NCBI GenBank assembly: GCA_035689115.1 | Contig: DASSMA010000014.1 | Location: forward strand, 1 to 64,000 | Length of the DNA: 64,000 nt | From: JAHFUS01 sp035689115 | Lineage (GTDB): Bacteria; Actinomycetota; Acidimicrobiia; Acidimicrobiales; GCA-2861595 | Direction of reading: 5' to 3' | Shown here: positions 50,291 through 57,473 of the stretch, piece after piece | How positions within the stretch are numbered: the first letter of the stretch is position 1 | Layout of the letters: each line of letters begins with the position of its first letter | Translations under genes and position numbers: made by a program | The notes under the pieces: generated by a model | What the model saw: the letters and a program-made list of their open reading frames with translations, nothing else | Told to the model about the DNA's origin: nothing | Database searches by the model: none

Positions 50291-50779
50291 CTACGGGTGG
50301 TCGTGGCGGTGGGCCAGGCCCTGGGCATTGTGGGCCGCCGCCGGGCTCGTCACCCCTGTGGTTGAGGACGTGGGCATGGTGGTGCTGCTCGTGGTGGTCG
50401 AGCTCGCCGGCGTGCTGGTCGAGGTGGACGACGTCGACGTGGAGCTGGTGCTGGAGGTCGACGAGGTCGACGTGGACGACGTCGACGACGTGGAGCTGGA
50501 CGAGGTCGACGTCGAGCTGCTCGAGGTGGAGCTGGACGACGACGACGTCGTGGTGCCGGACTGGCCGCAGGCCCGGGCGGCGGCCGAGACGGCAGCGCCG
50601 TGCCCGGGGCCGGGCGGGGTGTCGTGTGCCACCTGGCTCACCGTCTGCCCGCAGCCGCCGGGGACGTCGGCCAGCTCGGCCGGGCCCATGTGCACGGCGC
50701 CGGCGGCGGCCGCCCCGGCCATCAGCACCGCCCCGCCGGTCACCGTCGCGGCGGCCATCCTGATCCGTTTCGAGCGCAT
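50291..50779 (-). CDS. Secreted Ser/Thr-repeat protein
   Basis: The protein has 162 residues from ATG 50779, with GGGAGG six bases upstream. A signal peptide (about 1-29, ending AGAAAAGAVHMG) is followed by a short cysteine-containing region (GGCGQTVSQVAHD, then ACGQSG) and then a nearly pure Ser/Thr stretch (about 75-140) of repeated TSS/TSST units. The tail is His/Pro-rich. This is a mucin-like, probably glycosylated, surface protein or stalk. No family is recognised. Confidence 0.6.
   Translation of the reverse strand: MRSKRIRMAAATVTGGAVLMAGAAAAGAVHMGPAELADVPGGCGQTVSQVAHDTPPGPGHGAAVSAAARACGQSGTTTSSSSSSTSSSSTSTSSSSTSSTSSTSTSSTSSTSSTSTSSTSTSTPASSTTTSSTTMPTSSTTGVTSPAAAHNAQGLAHRHDHP
50362..50560. 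repeat. Codon-repeat tract encoding the Ser/Thr stalk
   Basis: The tract is built of short repeats (GTCGAC and GACGTC runs, GTGGAGCTGG units) coding TSS and TSST on the minus strand. Such tracts are prone to slippage, so the length may vary between strains. Confidence 0.6.
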
Positions 50780-50961
50780 GATTCCCTCCCGTTCGTGGTC
50801 GGAACGTCCGCGCCTGTTCCCCGCCGAGCCGAATCAGCCGGCGGTGTGGTCGGGCCACGCCGAGGCAGAGCCCCGACCGACCGGATGACCCTTGTCGATA
50901 CCGCCGTATCCGTGTGGTCCTATTGCCACAACAGGGCTGAGCCTAACAGGCCCGGGCGGGC

Positions 50962-51189
50962 TCACGCGATGAGCCGGAGCCGGCGCCCGTTGGCCGGGTG
51001 CCGCTGCCACGACGCCAGGAACCGGTGGGCCACATCGCACGCCTCCACCATCGTCGCCCCGTGGCGGAGGGCGACGGCCGCCTTGGCGGTGGCCATCGCC
51101 ACAGGCGTCTCGTCCCACACGCCGAGCTCGTGGGCACTGGCCCTGATGGCCAGCTCGGCGGCCGCTTCACGTCTTCCATCCATGCGCAT
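50962..51189 (-). CDS. Small unknown cytoplasmic protein
   Basis: The protein has 75 residues from ATG 51189, with GGAAGGGAGA seven bases upstream; other ATGs at 51210 and 51183 lack such spacing. It is helical throughout: REAAAELAIRASAHELGVW, ALRHGATMVEACDVAHRFLASW, and a basic tail. I know no family. It stands alone on the minus strand; 50780-50961 between it and the Ser/Thr protein gene holds no other gene I can support. Confidence 0.5.
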   Translation of the reverse strand: MRMDGRREAAAELAIRASAHELGVWDETPVAMATAKAAVALRHGATMVEACDVAHRFLASWQRHPANGRRLRLIA

Positions 51190-51339
51190 GGCCGGTCTCC
51201 CTTCCGACATCGCCCACTATCCGCCGGTGCGGGAGCCCGGGCCAGAGTCGGGCGTCCTGCCCCATACGGACCTTTGTCACCGCCGGCGGTCGCGAACGTC
51301 ATTGGCGGGGCCCCCGTCGCGCGTAGTAAGTGTCCCCGC

Positions 51340-52698
51340 GTGAAGCGCCGCCGTGGACCTGCGAGGTTGCGCCGGTGGACGGCCGCGCTCGCCCTCGTCC
51401 TGGTCGCCGGCGCGGCGCCGGCGGCGCTGGCCCAGGTCGGCGACAGCACGACCACCGAGGTGCCCTCCACCACCTCGACGACGGCCGCTCCGGCCGCCGA
51501 GCCGCCGACAGCTGTGAGTTCGACGGCTCCCGCGGACACCACCCTGCCGGCGGCCGACGGGTCCTCCTCGACCACCTCGACCACCTCGACCACCGTGCCG
51601 CCCGAGGCGGCGGCGGCCGACGAGGCCAGCGACGAGGGCCTGCCCCCCGACGCCCCGCCCGACCCGTCGGTCACCGTGCCGCCTCGCGCCGAGCCGGCTC
51701 CGCCGCCCACGCCGGAGCAGGTGGAGGTGGTCCGCCAGCTGGACGCCCGGGTGGAGCAGGCGGGGCTCAACGCCAGGGTGGCGCAGGGGCTGCAGAACCA
51801 GGCCGACGGGGCGGTGACCGCGGCCATCGAGGGGGAGAACGCCGCCACCGCCGGTCTGGCCGCCCTCGAGGACGACAAGCGCGGCGCGGTCCAGGCGCTG
51901 GAGCGCCAGCGCGAACGCGTCCAGCACTGGGCGATCGCCGCCTACACCGGGGGCAGCCTGCGCAGGGTGACGTACGTGCTCGAGGTCGACCAACTGGCCG
52001 AGCTGCCCCGCCGCCTGGGTCTGGCGTCGGGCCTCTTCAGCGGCCTGAGCGAGGACCTGCACGACGAGCGCACGATGGTCGCCCTGCTCGACCGGCGCGT
52101 GGAACTGGCGACAGCGGCCCTCGACGCCGCCCGGGCGGCGCGGATGGCGGCCCAGGCGGCGGCCGAGGACGCCCGCGCCCAGGTCGCCTTCCGCAACGCC
52201 GAGCTGGCGGCGGTCGCCGCCGGCCAGGCGGTGTCCCTCGGCGGGGTGGCGTTCCCGGTGGGCGGGGAGCACCGTTTCGGCGACACGTTCGGCGCACCCC
52301 GCATGACGGGGACGCCGTACGCCCACAGCCACGAGGGCACCGACGTCTTCGCGCCGAGCGGGACACCGGTGCTGGCGTTCGAGCGGGGCGTGGTCACCCG
52401 CCTCGGCACCGACCTGCTCGGCGGCATCAAGGCCTGGCTGGTGGGCCAGAGCGGCACCACCTACTACTACGCCCACCTCCTCGGGTACGCGCCGGGACTG
52501 GCTGACGGCCAGGTGGTCGAGGCCGGGCAGGCGATCGGCTACGTCGGCAACACCGGCAACGCCGCCACCACCCCGGCGCACCTCCACTTCGAGCTGCACC
52601 CCGGCGGCGGGCCGGCCGTCGACCCCTACCCGACCCTCCTCCAGATCGACGAGGCGGCCAAGACGGTGGCGGCGGCTTCGCCGGCCGCCCCCCGGTAG
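51340..52698 (+). CDS. Secreted M23 family peptidase with coiled coil
   Basis: The protein has 452 residues from GTG 51340. A signal peptide (about 1-32, ending AAPAALAQ) is followed by a Thr/Pro/Ala-rich linker (about 33-120), a long coiled-coil pair (about 125-300), and a C-terminal LytM/M23 domain (about 305-440). The domain has H-E-G-T-D (HSHEGTDVFAPSGTPV) and H-L-H-F (PAHLHFELHPGG), the zinc ligands, so it looks catalytically intact. It should cleave peptidoglycan cross-bridges outside the cell, as the EnvC/NlpD-like and RipA-like proteins do. Its stop is four bases before the next small coiled-coil gene. Confidence 0.85.
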   Translation: MKRRRGPARLRRWTAALALVLVAGAAPAALAQVGDSTTTEVPSTTSTTAAPAAEPPTAVSSTAPADTTLPAADGSSSTTSTTSTTVPPEAAAADEASDEGLPPDAPPDPSVTVPPRAEPAPPPTPEQVEVVRQLDARVEQAGLNARVAQGLQNQADGAVTAAIEGENAATAGLAALEDDKRGAVQALERQRERVQHWAIAAYTGGSLRRVTYVLEVDQLAELPRRLGLASGLFSGLSEDLHDERTMVALLDRRVELATAALDAARAARMAAQAAAEDARAQVAFRNAELAAVAAGQAVSLGGVAFPVGGEHRFGDTFGAPRMTGTPYAHSHEGTDVFAPSGTPVLAFERGVVTRLGTDLLGGIKAWLVGQSGTTYYYAHLLGYAPGLADGQVVEAGQAIGYVGNTGNAATTPAHLHFELHPGGGPAVDPYPTLLQIDEAAKTVAAASPAAPR

Positions 52699-52702
52699 GG
52701 AC

Positions 52703-53026
52703 GTGCCCCGCCGGCGCGGCCAGGACGGCGACGACGAGGGCTTCGCCGCGCCCCTGCCGGTCGACGAGGAGTGGATGGACGCCCTCCGCGACGAGAACGA
52801 CGACGACGAGGGCATAGCCGGTCCCGGCGGCCAGGGCGACCTGCGGCGGGTGGTCGAGGAGCAGCGCCGGCTCCTGGCCGCCCTCGGCGCCCGCGTGGAG
52901 GCGCTGGAGGCGGAGGTCGCCCGGCTCCGCCGGCGTCCCGAGTCCGCCGCCTCCCTGGCCGCTCTCGGCCGGCGGGCGGCCGGCGCCGCCGCCCGGATGG
53001 CACGCCAGGCCCGCCCGCCCCACTGA
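52703..53026 (+). CDS. Small acidic coiled-coil protein
   Basis: The protein has 107 residues from GTG 52703, four bases after the M23 peptidase stop. The N-terminal half is very acidic (WMDALRDENDDDEG). The middle is a clear coiled coil (LRRVVEEQRRLLAALGARVEAL), and the C-terminus is basic and Ala/Arg-rich. No family is recognised. The spacing suggests co-transcription with the peptidase gene, with which it could pair. Confidence 0.5.
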   Translation: MPRRRGQDGDDEGFAAPLPVDEEWMDALRDENDDDEGIAGPGGQGDLRRVVEEQRRLLAALGARVEALEAEVARLRRRPESAASLAALGRRAAGAAARMARQARPPH

Positions 53027-53057
53027 CCGCCCACCAGGCCCTTCGCGAGCCCTTCGG

Positions 53058-53071
53058 GGGCCGGAAGACCC
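53058..53071. promoter_or_regulatory. DevR-like box upstream of hsp20
   Basis: GGGCCGGAAGACCC fits GGGnCnnnnGnCCC and lies 67 bases upstream of the Hsp20 start. It is one of the weaker matches of the set (three differences from the 57001 palindrome). Confidence 0.4.
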
Positions 53072-53137
53072 TGGAGGGCAGGCTCTTGGTCCCCACCATG
53101 GAGGTGAGAGAGCAAGAAACGGTGTGGAGGTGACACC

Positions 53138-53605
53138 ATGGCTGGACTTTTGAAGCGCGAGGTCCGGCGTCAGGACCTCCCGGTCGACGACCTGTTCGAC
53201 CGGGTGTTCGACAACTGGGCGAGGACGCTGGCCTTCCGGCCGTTGTTCGGCGTGCCGGAACTGCTGACCAGGGAGGCCCTCATCCCGGTGGACGAGGTCC
53301 GCGAGGACGGCGCGCTGGTGATACGGGCCGAAATGCCCGGTATCGATCCGGAGAAGGACGTGACGATCACGGTGACCGACGGCGTCCTCCAGATCGAGGC
53401 CGAGCGCCGGCTGGAGGAGAAGGTCGAGGAGAAGGGCTACCTGCGGCGCGAGCTGCGGTACGGCACTTTCGTCCGGTCGATCGCCCTTCCCGAGGGCGTC
53501 TCGGACGCCGACATCTCGGCGACCTACAAGGACGGGATCCTGCAGGTCCGGGTCCCGATCCCCGCTCCAACGCCGGCCCGCACGATCCCGGTCGGCAAGG
53601 ACTGA
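53138..53605 (+). CDS. Small heat shock protein (Hsp20/alpha-crystallin)
   Basis: The protein has 155 residues from ATG 53138, with GGAGGTGACACC directly upstream as ribosome binding site. The alpha-crystallin domain (about 45-138) reads PVDEVREDGALVIRAEMPGI and YGTFVRSIALPEGVSDADISATYKDGIL. The C-terminal IPV in RTIPVGKD is the I-x-I/V anchor for oligomer assembly. It is an ATP-independent chaperone that holds unfolded proteins. In mycobacteria the related HspX is the best-known hypoxia-induced protein. It begins the stress cluster, and a DevR-like box lies upstream. Confidence 0.92.
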   Translation: MAGLLKREVRRQDLPVDDLFDRVFDNWARTLAFRPLFGVPELLTREALIPVDEVREDGALVIRAEMPGIDPEKDVTITVTDGVLQIEAERRLEEKVEEKGYLRRELRYGTFVRSIALPEGVSDADISATYKDGILQVRVPIPAPTPARTIPVGKD

Positions 53606-53697
53606 GCCCCTGAGCTCGTGGCGGCGCCCGGCCCCTCGCCCGGGGCCGGGCGCCGTGCCGCGTCGGGGGGCGGTCGGGCCGTTCCGCCGCCGGGGAA

Positions 53698-53711
53698 GGG
53701 ACGTTGGGCCC
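53698..53711. promoter_or_regulatory. DevR-like box upstream of the unknown 157-residue protein
   Basis: GGGACGTTGGGCCC lies 63 bases upstream of ATG 53775. From memory the DosR core is GGGACTTTnGkCCC; this matches at all but one fixed position. Confidence 0.55.
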
Positions 53712-53774
53712 TGCCTCCGGGCGCGCCGGTTCGTCACCATCGATCCCGAGCCCAGGGAGAGAAAGGGGAGGGCC

Positions 53775-54248
53775 ATGCGCCGACGTCAGGAGAACCCCGA
53801 GGCAGCGGAGCTGGTCCTCGAGGCCGAGGCGTTCCTCGCCGGGACCTACGTCGACCACATGGTCGAGGCCGGCCGTCGCGTCCCCACGTGGGCGTGGATC
53901 AACCTCCTGGCCCACGGCAACGAGGCCGAGGTGCGGGAGACGGCCCGGGGTTCGATGGGCGTGTGGTCGCTGATGCGCACCATGTTCACCGGCCCGACCC
54001 AGCGCGACGCCTGGCCGAACGCCTCCGTACCCGACTGGTGCCGGGCCCGCGCGTTCCTCGCCGGCGAGGTGCTCGACGAGATCCGGGCTCGGGGCTGCAC
54101 GATCCAGGACCTCCAGGAGGAGATCCTCATCCCGCTGGAGCTGGCTCTCGCCACCCACCGCCCGGCCCGCCGGTGGGCGCCGGCCGAGCTGGTCGGCTCC
54201 GTGCTCGCCGCGCTGGCCGAGCACAGCCCCCGCAACCGCCCGATCTAG
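53775..54248 (+). CDS. Unknown protein in the stress cluster
   Basis: The protein has 157 residues from ATG 53775, with GGGGAGGGCC upstream. It is soluble and helical. Recognisable pieces are EAEAFLAGTYVDHMVEAGRRVPTWAWINLLAHG and a C-terminal helix ELVGSVLAALAEHSPRNRPI. I cannot name a family with confidence. Its DevR-like box and position between hsp20 and DUF1918 suggest it belongs to the same stress response. Confidence 0.6.
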   Translation: MRRRQENPEAAELVLEAEAFLAGTYVDHMVEAGRRVPTWAWINLLAHGNEAEVRETARGSMGVWSLMRTMFTGPTQRDAWPNASVPDWCRARAFLAGEVLDEIRARGCTIQDLQEEILIPLELALATHRPARRWAPAELVGSVLAALAEHSPRNRPI

Positions 54249-54271
54249 GGCTTCGCCTCCGGGGGCGGTTC

Positions 54272-54285
54272 GGGACCTTCGGCCC
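54272..54285. promoter_or_regulatory. DevR-like box upstream of the DUF1918 and CBS genes
   Basis: GGGACCTTCGGCCC matches the GGGACnTTnGGCCC core completely and lies 57 bases upstream of ATG 54342. It is the strongest DosR-type match in the window. Confidence 0.6.
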
Positions 54286-54341
54286 TGGAAGGCCGCGCCC
54301 GCCCGACCCACCATGGGGTCGAGTCGGACGAGGAGGCTGCA

Positions 54342-54539
54342 ATGCAGGCCAGCGTGGGCGATCGCATCGTCATCAAGGGCCACCACGTCGGGGAGGCGAC
54401 CCGCGACTGCGAGGTCGTCGAAGTGCGCGGCAGCGACGGAGCGCCGCCCTACCTGGTGCGGTGGGGCGACAGCGGCCACGAGACACTGTTCTTCCCGGGC
54501 GCCGACGCCGCCGTCCAGCACTACGAGCGGCGGGGCTGA
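54342..54539 (+). CDS. DUF1918 domain protein
   Basis: The protein has 65 residues from ATG 54342 with GAGGAGG upstream. The whole protein is a DUF1918 unit: VGDRIVIKGHHVGEATRDCEVVEVRG and then PPYLVRWGDSGHETLFFPG, an SH3-like barrel typical of actinobacteria. It may bind nucleic acid or protein; function is unknown. The CBS gene follows four bases later. Confidence 0.85.
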   Translation: MQASVGDRIVIKGHHVGEATRDCEVVEVRGSDGAPPYLVRWGDSGHETLFFPGADAAVQHYERRG

Positions 54540-54543
54540 GGCG

Positions 54544-55011
54544 GTGCGGACGATCGACGGCGTCCGGCGGTCCGGTGTGGGCGTCGACGGGTCGCGCACC
54601 ATCCGCGAGGCGGCGGCCATCATGGAGGAGGCCGGCGTGGGGTGCCTGGCCGTGCTGGACGGCGAGCACCTGGTCGGCGTCGTCACCGACCGTGACCTCG
54701 TACGACGGGCCCTGGCCCGAGGCCTGCCGCCCGACGCCAGGGTGGACACCGTGATGACCATCCCGGTCGTCACCGTGGACGCCGACGCCGACCTCCACGA
54801 CGCCTTCGTCCTCTTCCGCACCCACGCCGTGCGCCGGCTGGCGGTGGTGCGAGACGACCGGTTCCTCGGCATCGTGAGCGTCGACGACCTGCTCGTCGAC
54901 GTCGCCGGCGACCTGGCCGACCTGGCCCGCCCGCTCGACGTCGAGCGCCGTGCGCCTCAGCATGACAGCGGCGTCCCGGCCACCCAGGTCACCACCGTTT
55001 CGAGGGCGTAG
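54544..55011 (+). CDS. CBS-domain protein
   Basis: The protein has 155 residues from GTG 54544. It has two CBS motifs: the first (about 20-70) with REAAAIMEEAGVGCLAVLDGEHLVGVVTDRDLVRRAL, the second (about 78-130) with MTIPVVTVDADADLHDAFVLF and FLGIVSVDDLLVDVA. It probably binds adenine nucleotides and acts as an energy sensor. A similar small CBS protein (Hrp1) is strongly hypoxia-induced in M. tuberculosis. It converges on the first stress protein gene with nine bases between stops. It is co-transcribed with the DUF1918 gene. Confidence 0.88.
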   Translation: MRTIDGVRRSGVGVDGSRTIREAAAIMEEAGVGCLAVLDGEHLVGVVTDRDLVRRALARGLPPDARVDTVMTIPVVTVDADADLHDAFVLFRTHAVRRLAVVRDDRFLGIVSVDDLLVDVAGDLADLARPLDVERRAPQHDSGVPATQVTTVSRA

Positions 55012-55020
55012 CCCCCCGGG

Positions 55021-55491
55021 TCAGGCGGCGGCGGGCGGGCGCACGATGGCGACCGGGCACGGGGCGTGGTCGGCCACCTTGTGGCTCACCGAGCCGAGCA
55101 GGAGGCCGGTGAAGCCGCCGTGGCCCCGGGAGCCGACGACCACCAGGTCGGCACCCTCCCCCTTGGCGATGAGGGCGGCGGCGGGGTCGCCGTTCACCAG
55201 CGTCTGCACCACCTCGACACCGGGGTGGTCGCTCAGCTCGCCGTCCACGACCGACGACAGCAGATGGGTGGCGGCGCCGAGGAAGCTCCGCGGCTCGGCC
55301 GCCAGGCCGGCCGGGTCGCCGGCGAAGGGCAGTCGCCAGGCGTGGACGACCTCGAGCACCGCGCCGCGTACCCGTGCCTCCTCGTAGGCCCAGCGCAGGG
55401 CGGCGACCGCCTCGGGGGAGCGGTCGATGCCGACGACGATGCGGTCCGTCGTGGTCACCTCGGACCCCTCGTGCTCCGGGCCGAAACTCAC
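55021..55491 (-). CDS. Universal stress protein, single domain
   Basis: The protein has 156 residues from GTG 55491, overlapping the upstream stress protein stop (GTGA). The UspA fold reads RIVVGIDRSPEAVAALRWAYEEA at the start. The nucleotide-binding run VVVGSRGHGGFTGLLLGSVSHKV near 130-150 has the G-x2-G-x9-G-S pattern of ATP-binding members. It is downstream of the two-domain stress protein in the same transcript. Confidence 0.9.
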   Translation of the reverse strand: MSFGPEHEGSEVTTTDRIVVGIDRSPEAVAALRWAYEEARVRGAVLEVVHAWRLPFAGDPAGLAAEPRSFLGAATHLLSSVVDGELSDHPGVEVVQTLVNGDPAAALIAKGEGADLVVVGSRGHGGFTGLLLGSVSHKVADHAPCPVAIVRPPAAA

Positions 55492-56396
55492 GGCAGGACG
55501 ATGTCGGCGGCCTCCGGATGGGCGAGCTCCTGGCCCATCGGTGCCACCAGGACGGGCACCGGGCTGTGGCGCAGGATGGACGCCGTCTGGCTGCCGAAGA
55601 CCGCCCGGCGGAACCCGGTGCGGGCGTGGGTGGTGACGGCCAGCAGGCCGCAGGGCGTGGACTCCAGGAGGGTGGCCAGCCCCGGAGCGGGACCGATCGG
55701 GTCGTAGACGGCCAGGCCGGTCACGTCGAGGCCGGGCTGGCGCCAGCGGGCGGCCAGCGCGTCGACGTAGGCCTGTGGATCGCCGTCGGGGCCGTGGAGG
55801 CGGTGCACGGTGCGGTCGTCGAGGCCGGCCGGCGCCGGCTCGGCCACGGTGACCACCCGCACGGGGAGCCCGAGCGCCACCGCCCACCGGATGGCGACGC
55901 GCGCCACGAGCTCGGAGGCGTGCGAGCCGTCCACGCAGGCGAGCACGGGGCCGTCCGTCAGGTGGCGTCCCGGCTCGTAGTCGGGGCCGACCAGCAGCAC
56001 GGCGTCGGTGCTCATGGCCAGCAGGTCCGGGGCGTAGGCGCCGAGCACGGCCTCGCCGACGCGGCCCCTGGCGTGCGACGCCATGCAGACCACGGCGGGC
56101 GCCAGTTCCTCGGCCACGCTGACGATCTCGCCGGGGACGTCCCAGTCGACCCTCGTGTCCACCGCCGCCGGGTGCTCCTCGCACAGCTCGTCGAGCCGCC
56201 TGGCCATGGCCTCGGCCTCGACCTGCTCCACGCCGACGGTCACGAAGTGGAGGATCGCCCCGAGGTGGGAGGCGAGTTCGGCCGCCGGGGCGATTGCCGC
56301 CTCGGACGCGGCCGACGTGTTCAGGGGCACGAGCACGTTGTCGACGGTCAGCGGGCCGACGGCAGGACGGCTAGGGGTCACGCGCGGCGCTGTCAT
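55488..56396 (-). CDS. Universal stress protein, two domains
   Basis: The protein has 302 residues from ATG 56396, with GGAGG eight bases upstream. Two UspA-like halves are present: NVLVPLNTSAASEAAIAPAAEL (about 18-40) and GPVLACVDGSHASELVARVAIRW (about 160-182). The Gly-rich ATP loops are less regular (MASHARGRVGEAVLG; VTTHARTGFRRAVFG), so ATP binding is uncertain. It is the first gene of a two-gene minus-strand unit with the single-domain stress protein. A palindromic DevR-like box lies 118 bases upstream. Confidence 0.87.
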   Translation of the reverse strand: MTAPRVTPSRPAVGPLTVDNVLVPLNTSAASEAAIAPAAELASHLGAILHFVTVGVEQVEAEAMARRLDELCEEHPAAVDTRVDWDVPGEIVSVAEELAPAVVCMASHARGRVGEAVLGAYAPDLLAMSTDAVLLVGPDYEPGRHLTDGPVLACVDGSHASELVARVAIRWAVALGLPVRVVTVAEPAPAGLDDRTVHRLHGPDGDPQAYVDALAARWRQPGLDVTGLAVYDPIGPAPGLATLLESTPCGLLAVTTHARTGFRRAVFGSQTASILRHSPVPVLVAPMGQELAHPEAADIVLP

Positions 56397-56513
56397 GGGG
56401 TCGCCTCCAGGGGGCACCGTCCGAGGATGTGCATCGCTCGCCTCCTTCCGTTGCTGCCTCCAGCCTCTACCTGCCCCCGGCGTGGAACGAGGGCCGATGG
56501 TCGCTGCCCGGGC

Positions 56514-56527
56514 GGGCCGTTCGGCCC
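56514..56527. promoter_or_regulatory. DevR-like palindrome upstream of the stress protein pair
   Basis: GGGCCGTTCGGCCC is a perfect palindrome and the exact reverse complement of the core of the 57001 box. It lies 118 bases upstream of ATG 56396. A half-conserved neighbour, GGGCCGATGGTCGC, lies at 56491-56504. Confidence 0.55.
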
Positions 56528-56542
56528 GGATGCGACAGCGCC

Positions 56543-56965
56543 TCAGGAGCGGGGGCCGATGCGCCGGCCGGTGAGCCGGGTGGGCACCAGGCGGAGGAAG
56601 TGGTCCCGCCCGGGCCCGACCCATGGGTCCACGCCCAGCGCCCTGAGCCGCTCGAAGTCGGGCCCGTCGAACGGTGTCACCTCCTCCAGGCGGCCGGCCA
56701 CGATCACGCTCCATCCGGTGCGCGTGGCCCGGTCGAACGAGTCGACCTCGAAGCAGGCCGGCGAGCGCACGCCCTGGTCGAGCTTGGCCCCGGGCTCGGT
56801 GCGCACGACGACGGCCTCGCCGTCGAGGGCGAAGTTCACGGGCACGACGACGGGCGCGCCTCCGGCGACCACGGCCAGCCGCCCGATCTCCTCGCCGGCC
56901 AGCAGGCTCAGGCACGTGGGCCGGTCGAGCGACTCGATGCCCGAGCGGGGGTCGACCGTCCTCAT
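56543..56965 (-). CDS. Pyridoxamine 5'-phosphate oxidase-like flavin-binding protein
   Basis: The protein has 140 residues from ATG 56965. It is a split-barrel FMN/F420-binding protein. The opening is ESLDRPTCLSLLAGEEIGRLAVV and the central strand is VPVNFALDGEAVVVRTEPG, followed by SPACFEVDSFDRATRTGWSVIVAG. Members reduce or oxidise small molecules or just bind flavin. Similar genes belong to the mycobacterial dormancy regulon. It is divergent from the stress protein gene at 57048, with a perfect 16-base palindrome between them. A frame to 57139 exists but would cross that palindrome. Confidence 0.85.
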   Translation of the reverse strand: MRTVDPRSGIESLDRPTCLSLLAGEEIGRLAVVAGGAPVVVPVNFALDGEAVVVRTEPGAKLDQGVRSPACFEVDSFDRATRTGWSVIVAGRLEEVTPFDGPDFERLRALGVDPWVGPGRDHFLRLVPTRLTGRRIGPRS

Positions 56966-57000
56966 CCGGCCAATGGTCGGACGCAGCCGTCGGGGGTGGC

Positions 57001-57016
57001 AGGGCCGAACGGCCCT
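57001..57016. promoter_or_regulatory. Perfect 16-base palindromic box between divergent stress genes
   Basis: AGGGCCGAACGGCCCT is fully palindromic apart from its AA centre. It lies 32 bases upstream of the stress protein GTG 57048 and 36 bases upstream of the PNPOx-like gene start at 56965. It is the best-preserved member of the DevR-like set. Confidence 0.62.
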
Positions 57017-57047
57017 TTCGCCGCCGTTCCGGCGCGAGGCTTGTGGG

Positions 57048-57467
57048 GTGGCGCGGATCGTCGTCGGCGTCGACGGGTCGGCGGCATCAGCGCGGGCGCT
57101 GGCCTGGGCGGTCGACGAAGGCCGCCGGCGGCGCGCCACGGTTGAGGCGGTGCACGCCTGGGCCTACCCGCCCACGACCAGTGTCACGGGGCTCGTCCCG
57201 CCGCCCACCGTGGTTCACGACGACCTGGTGGCCGAGGCGCGGGCCGTGCTCGACGCGGCCTGCGACGCCCTGGGCACCGACGGCGCGGGCGTGTCCCGCG
57301 TCCTCCAGGAGGGGCCGCCGGCCAAGACCCTGCTCGACCGAGCCGCGGCTGCCGACCTGCTGGTGGTCGGCTCGCGGGGACGGGGCGGGTTCGCCGGCCT
57401 GCTGCTCGGCTCGGTGAGCCAGCAGTGCGCCCATCACGCCCGCTGCCCCGTGGTGATCGTGCGGTAG
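57048..57467 (+). CDS. Universal stress protein, single domain
   Basis: The protein has 139 residues from GTG 57048. The full UspA domain starts RIVVGVDGSAASARALAWAVDEG and ends with VVGSRGRGGFAGLLLGSVSQQC, the intact ATP-binding loop. It is close in sequence to the protein encoded at 55021-55491, which suggests recent duplication. It converges on the acyl-CoA synthetase gene; both stops fall in a small palindrome GTAGCTAGAGCTAC. Confidence 0.92.
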   Translation: MARIVVGVDGSAASARALAWAVDEGRRRRATVEAVHAWAYPPTTSVTGLVPPPTVVHDDLVAEARAVLDAACDALGTDGAGVSRVLQEGPPAKTLLDRAAAADLLVVGSRGRGGFAGLLLGSVSQQCAHHARCPVVIVR

Positions 57468-57473
57468 CTAGAG

